This document shows, piece by piece, positions 25,855-34,990 of a stretch of 64,000 nt of DNA. The position numbers and the translations under genes were made by a program. Each line of letters starts with the position of its first letter. Within the stretch, counting starts at the first letter, position 1. The DNA is taken from assembly GCA_039714555.1 (NCBI GenBank), contig JBDLJB010000006.1, forward strand, positions 1-64,000, written 5' to 3'. The notes under the pieces were generated by a model. It was not told where the DNA came from. It searched no databases and saw only the letters and a list, made by a program, of their open reading frames with translations. The stretch comes from Namhaeicola sp039714555. GTDB taxonomy: Bacteria; Bacteroidota; Bacteroidia; Flavobacteriales; Flavobacteriaceae.

Positions 25855-25866
25855 ATAAGGGTGGTT
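25827..25866 (-). terminator. Terminator after haem-c lipoprotein gene
   Basis: An 8-bp stem AACCACCC / GGGTGGTT encloses a 24-base loop that is itself the Crp-type palindrome. On the minus strand it is followed by seven T residues. It ends the rhodanese/DUF3365 transcript and holds the operator for the next gene. Confidence 0.78.
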
Positions 25867-25888
25867 CTATAAAAATATTTTAAATAAA

Positions 25889-26452
25889 TTATTGAAAAGT
25901 AATGCTCCAAATACCTCTTAAATCACCTTCTTTAAATCCAGTTGCCAAATCTTTTGGATAGTAAGATTTAATGATTGAATCAGATTTTTTGGTTACATCA
26001 ACTCCTATTTCACCATGACATGCTAAACATTTCTTTTGTAAAATAATTGGAGCATAAAAGTGTGGTTTTTCTGACTTATCTAATTCAACGGTTGGTTTTA
26101 GGGTTTTCCCTTCAGAAAATAATTTCATATAATTATTGATTATTATATTCTCTTCATCATTAGGTTTATTCTTTTCATTTCTCAATCTATGTGTTGTTCT
26201 TTTAATTGTTACATTAAAATTATCAGACATTTCTTGGGTTAGAGAAAGTGCTTCAGCATTGCAAAAAGGAACAGCATCTTTTACACCGCCATCTTTCATT
26301 TTTTCAACCAAAGTACCCCCTAATTTTTTAGCAGTTGCTTGAGCAATTTCTTTACCCTGAATGGTATATTGTTCAACTTCTTTTTTTGATAAAGATTTTG
26401 AACAACTACTTAATACTGCTATTGATACTAATATTACAATTAATCTATGCAT
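25889..26452 (-). CDS. DUF3365 (Tll0287-like) haem-c lipoprotein
   Basis: A 187-residue lipoprotein (lipobox LSSC) with a single c-haem motif CLACH in LQKKCLACHGEIG and the DUF3365 body. Related proteins are periplasmic haem sensors or small electron carriers. The gene follows the rhodanese lipoprotein by 15 bases and ends at a terminator, so the two form one operon between the CstB-like and SQR2 genes. It may accept electrons or sense redox state or sulfur compounds in the periplasm; inferred. Confidence 0.87.
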   Translation of the reverse strand: MHRLIVILVSIAVLSSCSKSLSKKEVEQYTIQGKEIAQATAKKLGGTLVEKMKDGGVKDAVPFCNAEALSLTQEMSDNFNVTIKRTTHRLRNEKNKPNDEENIIINNYMKLFSEGKTLKPTVELDKSEKPHFYAPIILQKKCLACHGEIGVDVTKKSDSIIKSYYPKDLATGFKEGDLRGIWSITFQ

Positions 26453-26467
26453 AATGTTGGGTTTAAA

Positions 26468-26896
26468 TTATTTTTCTACTTCTAAATTATTTCTTTTCCA
26501 ATTTAATATACCACCTTTAAGGTCGTAGATTTTTTTAAAGCCCATATCTTCAAGTTTTTTTGATATTGACCCTGTTCTATTTCCACTTCTACAATAAATG
26601 TATAATTCTTTATTCTTATCCAATTTATTCATTTCATTTATAAAATTAGGATTGTATAAATTAATGTTTTTGGCATTTTTAAGGTATCCTCCAGAAAATT
26701 CTTTTGGAGTTCTAATATCGATTAATTGGATATTTTCATTTCTTAAATTTAATTCTTTTGGAGAAATATATGAAACAACACTTTCTTTTAATTCAATTGT
26801 TTCTACATCATTTTTATTGTTTGATTTTTGAGCACAACTCAAAAAACCTAAACTTAAAATAAGTATGAGTGTAATTTTTATTTGTAAAGATTTCAT
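26468..26896 (-). CDS. Rhodanese-domain lipoprotein
   Basis: A 142-residue lipoprotein (lipobox FLSC) with one rhodanese domain. The entry motif is QLIDIRTPKEFSGGYLKNA, and the active-site loop is YCRSGNRTG with the catalytic cysteine. Being lipid-anchored outside the cytoplasm, it may move sulfane sulfur in the periplasm. It is the first gene of a two-gene operon with the haem-c lipoprotein. Confidence 0.91.
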   Translation of the reverse strand: MKSLQIKITLILILSLGFLSCAQKSNNKNDVETIELKESVVSYISPKELNLRNENIQLIDIRTPKEFSGGYLKNAKNINLYNPNFINEMNKLDKNKELYIYCRSGNRTGSISKKLEDMGFKKIYDLKGGILNWKRNNLEVEK

Positions 26897-26930
26897 TTTT
26901 ATGGTAAAAAATTAAAGTACAAAAATAAAA

Positions 26931-26952
26931 AAAAGGGTATATAAACCCTTTT
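26931..26952 (-). terminator. Terminator of CstB-like gene
   Basis: Stem AAAAGGGT / ACCCTTTT with a six-base loop, followed on the minus strand by a T-rich run, 23 bases after the stop codon. Confidence 0.8.
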
Positions 26953-26974
26953 TTATTTAGTTTATTTATTTTTA

Positions 26975-28396
26975 CTAAAGTAAAGTAGTTGGGCAAACAT
27001 AATCAGAAATTGGTGCTTTTGATTCTTTTATGTCTTCAAAACCACCTCTTACATCTGTTACATTTTTAACGCCATTTGCTTTAAAAATGGAGGCCGCTAT
27101 CAATGAACGGTAACCGGTTGCACAATGTAAGAAATACTCTTTTTCTGAATCTATCTCTGCAAAATTTGAATGAATAAAATCAAGTGGAAAATTTTCTACA
27201 TCGATTACGTGCTCAGATAGATATTCAGATTCTTTTCTAACATCTAAAGCTTTTTCCATAGATCCATCTTTTAATCTTTCAGCAAATTCATGACCTGACA
27301 TTGAACCAATTTTATCAACATTAAATCCGTGATCTATCCAGTTTTTTATGCCACCAAATAAATATCCTAAGGTATTGTCATAACCAACCCTTGAAAAACG
27401 AATTGCAATTTCATGTACACGTGTTTCATCTTCGGCAATAAAAATAATTTTTTGATCGATATCTTTTATTAATGCACCAACCCAAGGAGCAAAATTTCCA
27501 TCCAGACCAATATACCAGGCTCCGGGGACAGTACCTTCTTCTGTATACGTTTCTTTTGAACGAGTATCAACAACTAAAATATCTTTCTGGTCACTCATTT
27601 CTTTAAAAGTAGCAGCATCTATAGGTGTTGATCCTTTATGAATAACTTCATCAATACTAGTATTAATTGACTTGTTCATGCGTACATTGTTTGGGAAATA
27701 CTGCGGTGGAGTTTTTAAACCTGTAGTTACCTCAACAATAAACTCCTCTTTAGTCATATCTGCCCTTAAAGCATAGTTAGTTTTCTTTTGATTACCTAAA
27801 GTATCAAAAGTTTCAGAACTCATATTTTTACCACAAGCTGAACCAGCACCGTGATTAGGATATACAATGGTATCATCGGGTAAAGGCATAATTTTATTAC
27901 GTAATGAATCGAATAAATAACCTGCTAAATCTCTTTCGGTCAAAGTACCTTGTTTAACTGCTAAGTCAGGTCTACCAACATCTCCAATAAATAAAGCGTC
28001 TCCGCTAAATAAATAAGGGGTATTACCATCTTTATCAATTAATAAATAAGAAGAAGATTCCATTGTATGACCGGGAGTGTGTAATAAACGGATTTTAATA
28101 TCTCCAACAATAAAATCTTCACCATCTTTACCGTTGTAAAGTTCATACTCAGCTTCAGCACCAGGGCCAAAAACGATTGTTGCACCAGTTTTTTGTGCCA
28201 GATCATATTGACCTGAAACAAAATCGGCATGAAAATGTGTTAAAAAAATGTATTTGATTTTTGCTTTGTCGGCTTCAGCCATTCTAATGTAAGGATCAGT
28301 TTCTCTTAAAGGGTCAATAATTACAGCCTCGCCATTTGACTCAATATAGTAAGCCATTTCGGCCAGACATCCCGTAAATAATTGTTCTACTTTCAT
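26975..28396 (-). CDS. CstB-like persulfide dioxygenase / sulfurtransferase
   Basis: A three-part enzyme of about 473 residues. Residues 1-240 are an ETHE1-type metallo-beta-lactamase fold (THFHADF with His54, His56; PGH with His110; FSGDALFIGDVGRPDL with Asp133; PNHGAGSACG with His182 and Cys188). Residues 260-360 are a rhodanese fold with no catalytic cysteine (AEDETRVHE in its place). Residues 365-470 are an active rhodanese (HCATGYRS, Cys425). This order (dioxygenase, pseudo-rhodanese, rhodanese) is that of Staphylococcus CstB, which turns persulfides into sulfite/thiosulfate. I start at the ATG before MKVEQLF; a frame ten codons longer exists. It has its own Crp-type promoter. Confidence 0.92.
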   Translation of the reverse strand: MKVEQLFTGCLAEMAYYIESNGEAVIIDPLRETDPYIRMAEADKAKIKYIFLTHFHADFVSGQYDLAQKTGATIVFGPGAEAEYELYNGKDGEDFIVGDIKIRLLHTPGHTMESSSYLLIDKDGNTPYLFSGDALFIGDVGRPDLAVKQGTLTERDLAGYLFDSLRNKIMPLPDDTIVYPNHGAGSACGKNMSSETFDTLGNQKKTNYALRADMTKEEFIVEVTTGLKTPPQYFPNNVRMNKSINTSIDEVIHKGSTPIDAATFKEMSDQKDILVVDTRSKETYTEEGTVPGAWYIGLDGNFAPWVGALIKDIDQKIIFIAEDETRVHEIAIRFSRVGYDNTLGYLFGGIKNWIDHGFNVDKIGSMSGHEFAERLKDGSMEKALDVRKESEYLSEHVIDVENFPLDFIHSNFAEIDSEKEYFLHCATGYRSLIAASIFKANGVKNVTDVRGGFEDIKESKAPISDYVCPTTLL

Positions 28397-28440
28397 GATA
28401 TTCTTTTGATTTTTAAAATTAGACATTTAGTGTAGGTATT

Positions 28441-28484
28441 CAAATTTAAATAATCAAATATTAATATTTGTAACAAATGTTACG
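28441..28484 (-). promoter_or_regulatory. Crp-type operator (TGTAA form) plus -7 box before CstB-like gene
   Basis: Palindrome TGTAACAAATGTTACG at 28469-28484. On the minus strand a perfect TAAATTTG box lies at 28441-28448, with centres 32 bp apart. The start codon is 45 bases further. No -33 TTG at the usual spacing is needed if a Crp protein activates from about -40. Confidence 0.76.
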
Positions 28485-28494
28485 CAAAATTTGA

Positions 28495-30228
28495 TTATCG
28501 GTTGATCTGTTTGATATATTCTTGATAAGATTTTGTTTTTTTGTCTGTTAAACACATTTGATCAAAACAATCTATAGCTTCTTGAATATTCATAAAACAG
28601 TGGTCGTATCTTATTTTTTTCATTAATCCTGATTTAGCCAAAGTATCTCTTACAGGGCCTTTTATCCCGGTAAAGGCAACACTGATATTCAAATTATTAA
28701 AATAGTCAAGCATTTCTTCTAATGCATAGATAGCACTACTGTCTAGAGCGTTGATACTATCACCATCAATGATGATTAGTTTTAAATCATCACCTTTTTC
28801 TTTGGCCAACTCTTGTAGTTTATCTTTAAAATAAGTTGTATTTGCAAAATACAATTGCGCATCAAATCTAATAATTAGTGTTTCATTGTTAATGACTAAA
28901 TTGTCAAATCGTTTTATATTTCGATAATAATGCGTACCCGCTACATTACCCAAAACAGCAATATGTGGTTTCGTTGATTTATAGATTAACATAACAATTG
29001 AAAGTACAACCCCCAAAAGAATTCCTTCTTTTATACCAATAAATACAGTTACCAAAAGGGTAGCATTTAATATAATCAGATCTCTTATATTATAATTAAT
29101 TAATTTTTTTGGCATTGTAAAATCTAATAAACCATAGGCGGCAACAATAATGATTGCTGCTAAAATGGTTTTTGGCAAGTAATAAAATAAAGGTGTTAAG
29201 AACAATAAAGTAACCCCTACGATCAATGCAGAAAAAATTGATGACAAAGGTGTTTTAGCCCCTGATTGATCATTAACTGCACTTCTTGCTAAACCGGCAG
29301 TGGCAGGATAAGTTTGAAAAAATGAACCAATCAAATTACCAAAACCAATAGCTACCAATTCTTGATTTGGTTTTACTTTATAATCATTGTGATTGACTTC
29401 AATTGATTTTGCAATAGAAATTGCTTCCATAAAAGCTATTAAAGCTAAGGTCAAACCTAAAGAACTAAGCTCAGAGATCATACTTTTATCAAAGTCAGGC
29501 AATTTAAGATGTGGTAATCCTTTTGGGATTTCACCAATTATTGCAATTCCAAAATCTTTTAAATTAAATAAATAAACGACAAGAATACCCAATATTACAA
29601 CGATCAAAGAAGCAGGAATTTTTTTTGCATATCTTTTGAATAATATAATTATGATAATTGAAATAGCACCGATAGAAAAGGTCAGTAAATTAATATTTAG
29701 TATCTCTGAAAAGACATCTTTTGATAATGATAATAATCGATTATTACGTTGAATATTAATGCCTAATAAATTTCCAATTTGATTGGTTGCAATAATTATT
29801 GCCGAACCTGTGGTAAATCCACTAATAACCGGACGGGATAAAAAATTAACTAAAAATCCAAGTTTAAAAAATCCAAACAGAATTTGAAATAAACCCACCA
29901 TAAAAGCCAAAAGTATAGCAAATGTAATAAAATGCTCTGATCCAATTGTAGCCAAAGCGCTAATTCCTGAAGCAACAATTAACGAATCCATAGCTGCAGG
30001 ACCAACCGATAATTGTCTTGAAGTACCCAAGATAGCATAAACTACTTGTGGGATCATGGCTGTATATAAACCATAAATTGGTGGTAAACCAGCAATCATT
30101 GCATAAGCAATTCCTTGAGGTATTAACATGACTCCAACAGTTATTCCTGCCAAAATATCGGCTTTAAGCCAAGATTTTTGATAAGAAGAGATCCATTCAA
30201 ATATTGGAAAATATGTTTTAATATTCAT
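28495..30228 (-). CDS. SulP-family anion transporter with STAS domain (1)
   Basis: A 577-residue inner-membrane transporter of the SLC26/SulP family. The N-terminal half has the signature AGITVGVMLIPQGIAYAMIAGLPPIYGLY and about 12-14 helices; a cytoplasmic STAS domain starts near residue 440 (NNETLIIRFDAQLYFANTTYF) and holds IIDGDSINALDSSAIYALEE. Likely substrates are sulfate, sulfite or bicarbonate. As the last gene of the soe operon, export of sulfate or movement of sulfite is the natural suggestion. Confidence 0.92.
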   Translation of the reverse strand: MNIKTYFPIFEWISSYQKSWLKADILAGITVGVMLIPQGIAYAMIAGLPPIYGLYTAMIPQVVYAILGTSRQLSVGPAAMDSLIVASGISALATIGSEHFITFAILLAFMVGLFQILFGFFKLGFLVNFLSRPVISGFTTGSAIIIATNQIGNLLGINIQRNNRLLSLSKDVFSEILNINLLTFSIGAISIIIIILFKRYAKKIPASLIVVILGILVVYLFNLKDFGIAIIGEIPKGLPHLKLPDFDKSMISELSSLGLTLALIAFMEAISIAKSIEVNHNDYKVKPNQELVAIGFGNLIGSFFQTYPATAGLARSAVNDQSGAKTPLSSIFSALIVGVTLLFLTPLFYYLPKTILAAIIIVAAYGLLDFTMPKKLINYNIRDLIILNATLLVTVFIGIKEGILLGVVLSIVMLIYKSTKPHIAVLGNVAGTHYYRNIKRFDNLVINNETLIIRFDAQLYFANTTYFKDKLQELAKEKGDDLKLIIIDGDSINALDSSAIYALEEMLDYFNNLNISVAFTGIKGPVRDTLAKSGLMKKIRYDHCFMNIQEAIDCFDQMCLTDKKTKSYQEYIKQINR

Positions 30229-30296
30229 GGGGTGGTAATACAGGGTTAAAGATACAAATATTTAAAAAAATAAAAATTGACAGAATTAAGAATTGA

Positions 30297-32018
30297 TTAG
30301 CATTCACTGAATATTCTTTCTTTACATTCAGTACAAATATCCATATCTAGTTTTTTGTAAATATGATTAATAGCAGTTCGTTTATCAGGAAAAAAGTTTT
30401 CAATACCAATTTGATTCCTAAACCCACCTTTTTTTAGAATTTGTTGACTTACAATTTTTAATCCACTAAAATAAATTCCTCCGCCTCTTTTTTTCCATTT
30501 ATCAGCTTCATGAGCTAACCAGGTTGCACCTGTCAGATCGATAAAATTAACACCTTTTGATACTACTAAAACATGCTTTACTTCATTTTTATCATACAAA
30601 GTATTGAAGAAATCAGATACAACCTCTAAAGCGCCAAAGTAAATTGAACCATCGATTCTAATTATTTTTAGTTGTGGACACTCTTTAGTATTTGGACCTC
30701 TAATTATATTTATAAAACGATTATTTTTTGAAGAACCTAAGATTGCAATATTTGGTTTGGCTGTTTTTTCTAAATAAAAATATAATGATAAGGCTATACC
30801 CAAAAATAATGCAGTTTCTAATTCAAAGAATAAAGTACCAAAAAGTGTAGTGCCCAAAACAATGATTTCTCTTCTACTTGAATTAAATACTTGCCTGATA
30901 TGATGAAAATCAATAAGATTATAACCAACTAATAAAATAATACCTCCCATAGCGGGTTTAGGTAAATAAGCTGCAAAATCAGAAAATAATAACAAAACAA
31001 CCATTAAGAAAAAAGCTGCAAATATTGCAGACATAGGTGTTTTTGCTCCTGATTGATAGTTAACACCTGAACGAGTAAATGAACCAGAACCAGCATAACT
31101 TGAAAAGAAACTAGCTACGATATTTGATAGACCCTGACCTTTAAATTCTTGATTCCCATCAATTCTTTGATGTGATGAAAGTGCTATTGAACGCGAAATT
31201 GCAACAGCCTCAATTAAACCAAGTAAAGCCAAAGTTATAGCACCTGCACTTAAATTCCTTATGTTTTCAAGATTTAATTCAGGTACTCTGAATGGGGGTA
31301 AATTAGAAGGGATTTCACCAACCGTTTGAATACCATTTTCTTCACCTCCTAAAAATATTGCAAGAAAACTTCCTAAAATCATTGCGATTAACATATAATA
31401 TCTAGAAAGAGGTTTGATGTATTTTTTAATTAAAATTGCCATCAATAAGGTACCTATTGCAACAGCAAAAACATACCAATTTGTATTACTGAGATTGTTG
31501 ATGATATATTTTATGGTGTCATAAAAGGAGCTTCCTTGAGGAACGGGTAAACCGAAAACGAATTTTAATTGTTTAAAAGCGATTAAAACTCCTGCACCGG
31601 CAGTAAATCCAATTATTACAGAATGAGATACAAAATTTACCAATTTGCCCATTTTAGCTAATCCCATTGCGAGCTGAATAAGACCAGCCATAAAAGTTAG
31701 TACGAATGTTAGAGCTACATACTGTTCAATATCATTTGTAGGATCTACATACTTACTGATTGTTGTAAATACAACTATTGAGATAGCAGTTGTTGGACCG
31801 GAAATTAAGTGATAAGATGAACCATATAAGGCAGCAATTACAGGAGTGATCATAGCTGTATAAAAACCATAAACAGGAGGTAAACCTGCAATCATTGCAA
31901 ATGCAACAGCTTGGGGAATTACAATAATAGTCCCTGTAATTCCAGCAATTATATCATCTTTCCATGATTTTTTAGCGAGTGGAAACCATGTTAAAAAAGG
32001 AAAAATATTTTGTAGCAT
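30297..32018 (-). CDS. SulP-family anion transporter with STAS domain (2)
   Basis: A second SulP transporter (573 residues), clearly paralogous to the next gene but not a recent duplicate. Signature: AGITGTIIVIPQAVAFAMIAGLPPVYGFY; STAS part from about residue 440 (IRIDGSIYFGALEVVSDFF, FIDLTGATWLAHEA). The tail carries four cysteines in CTECKERIFSEC and upstream, possibly a small metal or redox site, absent from the first transporter. It follows soeA after 45 bases containing a hairpin and precedes SulP 1 by 68 bases. Confidence 0.92.
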   Translation of the reverse strand: MLQNIFPFLTWFPLAKKSWKDDIIAGITGTIIVIPQAVAFAMIAGLPPVYGFYTAMITPVIAALYGSSYHLISGPTTAISIVVFTTISKYVDPTNDIEQYVALTFVLTFMAGLIQLAMGLAKMGKLVNFVSHSVIIGFTAGAGVLIAFKQLKFVFGLPVPQGSSFYDTIKYIINNLSNTNWYVFAVAIGTLLMAILIKKYIKPLSRYYMLIAMILGSFLAIFLGGEENGIQTVGEIPSNLPPFRVPELNLENIRNLSAGAITLALLGLIEAVAISRSIALSSHQRIDGNQEFKGQGLSNIVASFFSSYAGSGSFTRSGVNYQSGAKTPMSAIFAAFFLMVVLLLFSDFAAYLPKPAMGGIILLVGYNLIDFHHIRQVFNSSRREIIVLGTTLFGTLFFELETALFLGIALSLYFYLEKTAKPNIAILGSSKNNRFINIIRGPNTKECPQLKIIRIDGSIYFGALEVVSDFFNTLYDKNEVKHVLVVSKGVNFIDLTGATWLAHEADKWKKRGGGIYFSGLKIVSQQILKKGGFRNQIGIENFFPDKRTAINHIYKKLDMDICTECKERIFSEC

Positions 32019-32029
32019 AGGATTTAAAA

Positions 32030-32055
32030 AATATTACCGCGAAGGCGGGAATATT
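32030..32055 (-). other. Intercistronic hairpin between soeA and SulP gene
   Basis: AATATT-A-CCGC-GAAG-GCGG-G-AATATT folds into a stem with a CUUC loop on the minus-strand RNA and one A/G mismatch. No U-run follows directly, so it is more likely a processing or partial attenuation element than a full terminator. Confidence 0.5.
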
Positions 32056-32063
32056 AAAAATTT

Positions 32064-34958
32064 TTATTTTTTTTCTTTGTTATCGATATAATATGTTGAT
32101 TCATCAGGTTTGAATGCACGCTTAAACCAAAGAGGCCTTAATTCTCCGTTTGGTCCTGGAGCAGGACGCGTCATTGCCAACCATTCTTTGTAAATTTCAT
32201 GTGATTTATTGGTGTCTACAAAAATATCACCATATTTTTCATCAGAACCAGGTTTTTCAATTCTAACACGTTGGTGCCATGTATGCATTCCACTTATAGG
32301 ATCAGGATGTACGGCATGTGTTATATTTTGATGAACACCCCCATCTTTCCAGAAAATACGTTTAGAATCTTTGTCATTAGATTCGAAAGGTTTTATACCT
32401 AATTTGGTACTCATTTTCCATTTACCAGTTTCACTATTTTCAATATTAACGGTGTTGGTTGCCCATCTATTACCAATTTTGTCTTGTTCTCTTCGCCATC
32501 TTCCTATGTGATGTGAACAAGCAACTACGCCGGGTTTCATAGATTGAGTAACCCAAACCTTGTCAATAAAATAACCAATATCAGTATTCAATTTTACAAG
32601 ATCACCGGTTTTGAATCCCCATTTTTCGGCATCATCAGGATGCATCCAAATAGGATTTCTATTAGAGATTTCAACCAACCATTTTGCATTACCGGAACGA
32701 GAATGGATCAATGTAGGTAATCTAAAGGTTGGTACTAATACATATTCCCCTTTTGATTTGTCTAAAACATCATTGTGAATGTGGCTTTTTATATATGTCG
32801 GTGTAGCGTATTCGGGCCATTTCCAATCAACCATGGTTTGAGAATAGAATTCATTTTTACGTGATGGAGTGGGAAAACCAACAACTGCTTTGTCTTCTAC
32901 CATTACTCCAATGTCTTTACCATTTTTACGAATAACTCCGTTCACTTTATCTACTTCACTTCCTATGAGCTGTTCTTTAGTTAATGGGGTTTCATTTTTG
33001 TTATAGGATTCGCCTTTTTCAATTTCAAAAGCTCCGTATTTTGCCATGTACTGAAATTCAGTTAACCCTTCTTTTTTAGCAACTTCAGGTAATCCTTTTA
33101 CACGTTCAAAAATGTATTGATAGTATTCTTCAATAGTTATTTTTTCACCTGGGCGATTAGGAGATTCAAAATGCTTTTTAATTCCCATACTTCCATCTGG
33201 GTCTATTCTCCAACTTAATTCGATCCAAAATTCATCTTCTTCCCAAACTTCACCCGGATTTACTTCATAGGTATAGGTTACTTGTTTTCCATTTCTTCTT
33301 GCAGCTTCACGTAAAACCGGTTGACGAAAAGCTATCCAAGTTCCACCATGAGTAGCGTAAGAATTGATATCATGTCTTTCTGAAGCCAGACCCATAGGTA
33401 ATACAAAATCTGCAAAGAAAGCTGTTTCATTCCATGTTGGAGTTAGTGCTGTATGTAAACCAAATTTGCTTTCATCCATAAACATTTCCATCCATGTAAA
33501 TCCGTCAGGGTAGGTCCAAACAGGATTAAATACTCTTGAAAAATAAACATCCATTTTTCCACGGCCTTCCTTTAAAAAATGAGGTAACAGTTGGCTCATT
33601 TCAAAAAATGCCAAAGGATATTCTTTTGGAAAATGTAAAAGATTCCATTTTTTTTGAGGTTTTGGAGGATTGGGTACTTGTGGCTTGAATTTATTCCATG
33701 AATTTGGAGAAGTACCTCCTTTTGCACCAACAGCACCTGTTAGAACAGACAGGAAATGTAAATTTCTTGCAACAGCCCAACCACCTAAATTAGAGGCACC
33801 TGCACTACGCCAGTTATGAGAGGCAAAACGCTCACCGGCTTCACCGATTTTTATAGCAATTTCACGAATCATTTCGGCTTTAACACCTGATTCTTTTTCT
33901 GCAAATTCAGGGGTAAAATCTTTGTACTCATCTATCATTGCAGCTATGTAGTTTTCAAAAGATATTTCTTTATCTGCATGACGGGCTTTTAAATATTCTT
34001 CCCAGTTTGTCCAGTTTTCTAAGTATTTTCTATTGTATAAACCTTCCTGTAAGATAATTAATGCCATTGCTAATAATACTGCCGCTTCAGTTCCGGGATA
34101 TGAAGGCAACCAATAATCACTCATAGAAGCTGTGTTAGATAAACGAGGATCCATTGTTGCCAATTTCGCACCTTTCATTTTTCCTTCAATGATGCGTTGT
34201 GCATGTGGATTAAAATAATGACCGGATTCTAAATGCGCTGATATCAATAAAATAAATTTTGCTTCTGCATGGTCTGGTGAAGGCCGGTCATATCCATACC
34301 ATAAATTATAACCAAACCGTGCTCCTGAAGAACAAATATTTGTATGTGAGTTATGGCCATCAATACCCCATGAAGGTAAGATCCAATTCATAAATCCTTC
34401 GGCTCCAGGTCTTCCAACATGGTAAGCAATTTCATTATGGCGATCTTCTTTTATTGCTTTTCTAATTCTAGCTGCTATGGTATCCAAAGTTTCATCCCAA
34501 GAAATCCTCTCCCAATTTCCTTCACCGCGTTTACCTTTTCTTTTTAGAGGATATAAAATTCTGTCGGGATCGGTAATTTGATTGATAGTTGCCGGACCTT
34601 TAGCACAGTTTCTTCCTCTACTTCCGGGATGATAGGGATTGCCTTCAAATTTTTTGACTTCTTGTGTTTCTTTGTCAATAAAAGCTGTTAGACCACAAGC
34701 GCTTTCACAATTAAAGCAAGTTGTTGGAACAATTTGATAGGTTTTCTTTTCTTTTCGTGGCCAAACTTTTGGATTATATTCTATCCAATTATCCCATTTT
34801 TCGGGAGGAGGGAAGTTTTCGTACATTTGAGCAACTTCTTCGTCAGTAAATTGACGCATATCGTTATCAAAATTCTGATATCCTTCTTTGTGCAAATTTG
34901 GAATGATTCCAATTTTTTCTGCAATTCCTTCTATAAATGATGGTTTTTTATAGCCCAT
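32064..34958 (-). CDS. SoeA-like molybdopterin oxidoreductase (sulfite-oxidising type, cytoplasmic)
   Basis: A 964-residue member of the DMSO-reductase superfamily. Cysteines 81, 84, 88 and 118 (CFNCESAC ... GRNCAKG) bind a [4Fe-4S] cluster; Cys209 in HTNICSSGARF is the likely Mo ligand. The molydopterin dinucleotide-binding C-terminal domain is present (LIHSRSGNAKWLVEISNRN onward). There is no TAT or other signal peptide, unlike PhsA/PsrA, so the enzyme should face the cytoplasm as SoeA does. With the SoeB-SoeC fusion, two SulP transporters and a persulfide dioxygenase in the same locus, oxidation of sulfite to sulfate is the best guess; polysulfide or tetrathionate chemistry cannot be ruled out by sequence. 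Confidence 0.85.
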   Translation of the reverse strand: MGYKKPSFIEGIAEKIGIIPNLHKEGYQNFDNDMRQFTDEEVAQMYENFPPPEKWDNWIEYNPKVWPRKEKKTYQIVPTTCFNCESACGLTAFIDKETQEVKKFEGNPYHPGSRGRNCAKGPATINQITDPDRILYPLKRKGKRGEGNWERISWDETLDTIAARIRKAIKEDRHNEIAYHVGRPGAEGFMNWILPSWGIDGHNSHTNICSSGARFGYNLWYGYDRPSPDHAEAKFILLISAHLESGHYFNPHAQRIIEGKMKGAKLATMDPRLSNTASMSDYWLPSYPGTEAAVLLAMALIILQEGLYNRKYLENWTNWEEYLKARHADKEISFENYIAAMIDEYKDFTPEFAEKESGVKAEMIREIAIKIGEAGERFASHNWRSAGASNLGGWAVARNLHFLSVLTGAVGAKGGTSPNSWNKFKPQVPNPPKPQKKWNLLHFPKEYPLAFFEMSQLLPHFLKEGRGKMDVYFSRVFNPVWTYPDGFTWMEMFMDESKFGLHTALTPTWNETAFFADFVLPMGLASERHDINSYATHGGTWIAFRQPVLREAARRNGKQVTYTYEVNPGEVWEEDEFWIELSWRIDPDGSMGIKKHFESPNRPGEKITIEEYYQYIFERVKGLPEVAKKEGLTEFQYMAKYGAFEIEKGESYNKNETPLTKEQLIGSEVDKVNGVIRKNGKDIGVMVEDKAVVGFPTPSRKNEFYSQTMVDWKWPEYATPTYIKSHIHNDVLDKSKGEYVLVPTFRLPTLIHSRSGNAKWLVEISNRNPIWMHPDDAEKWGFKTGDLVKLNTDIGYFIDKVWVTQSMKPGVVACSHHIGRWRREQDKIGNRWATNTVNIENSETGKWKMSTKLGIKPFESNDKDSKRIFWKDGGVHQNITHAVHPDPISGMHTWHQRVRIEKPGSDEKYGDIFVDTNKSHEIYKEWLAMTRPAPGPNGELRPLWFKRAFKPDESTYYIDNKEKK

Positions 34959-34980
34959 GTATAATGTAATTTAGTAACTA

Positions 34981-34990
34981 AGTTATTTAG
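34981..34990. repeat. Inverted repeat, left arm around IVP gene
   Basis: AGTTATTTAG, the exact reverse complement of 35398-35407. It contains the IVP stop codon. An inner pair (GTTATTTTGGT here, ACCAAATAAC at 35374-35383) extends the pairing imperfectly. Confidence 0.55.

Noticed and set aside
32064..34958. Alternative complex III (ActB-like) or polysulfide/thiosulfate reductase identity for the molybdoenzyme
   Set aside because: The chain keeps the cluster cysteines and a Mo-ligand cysteine, has no fused ferredoxin part as in ActB, and has no TAT signal as in PsrA/PhsA. Kept only as a lower-probability alternative.
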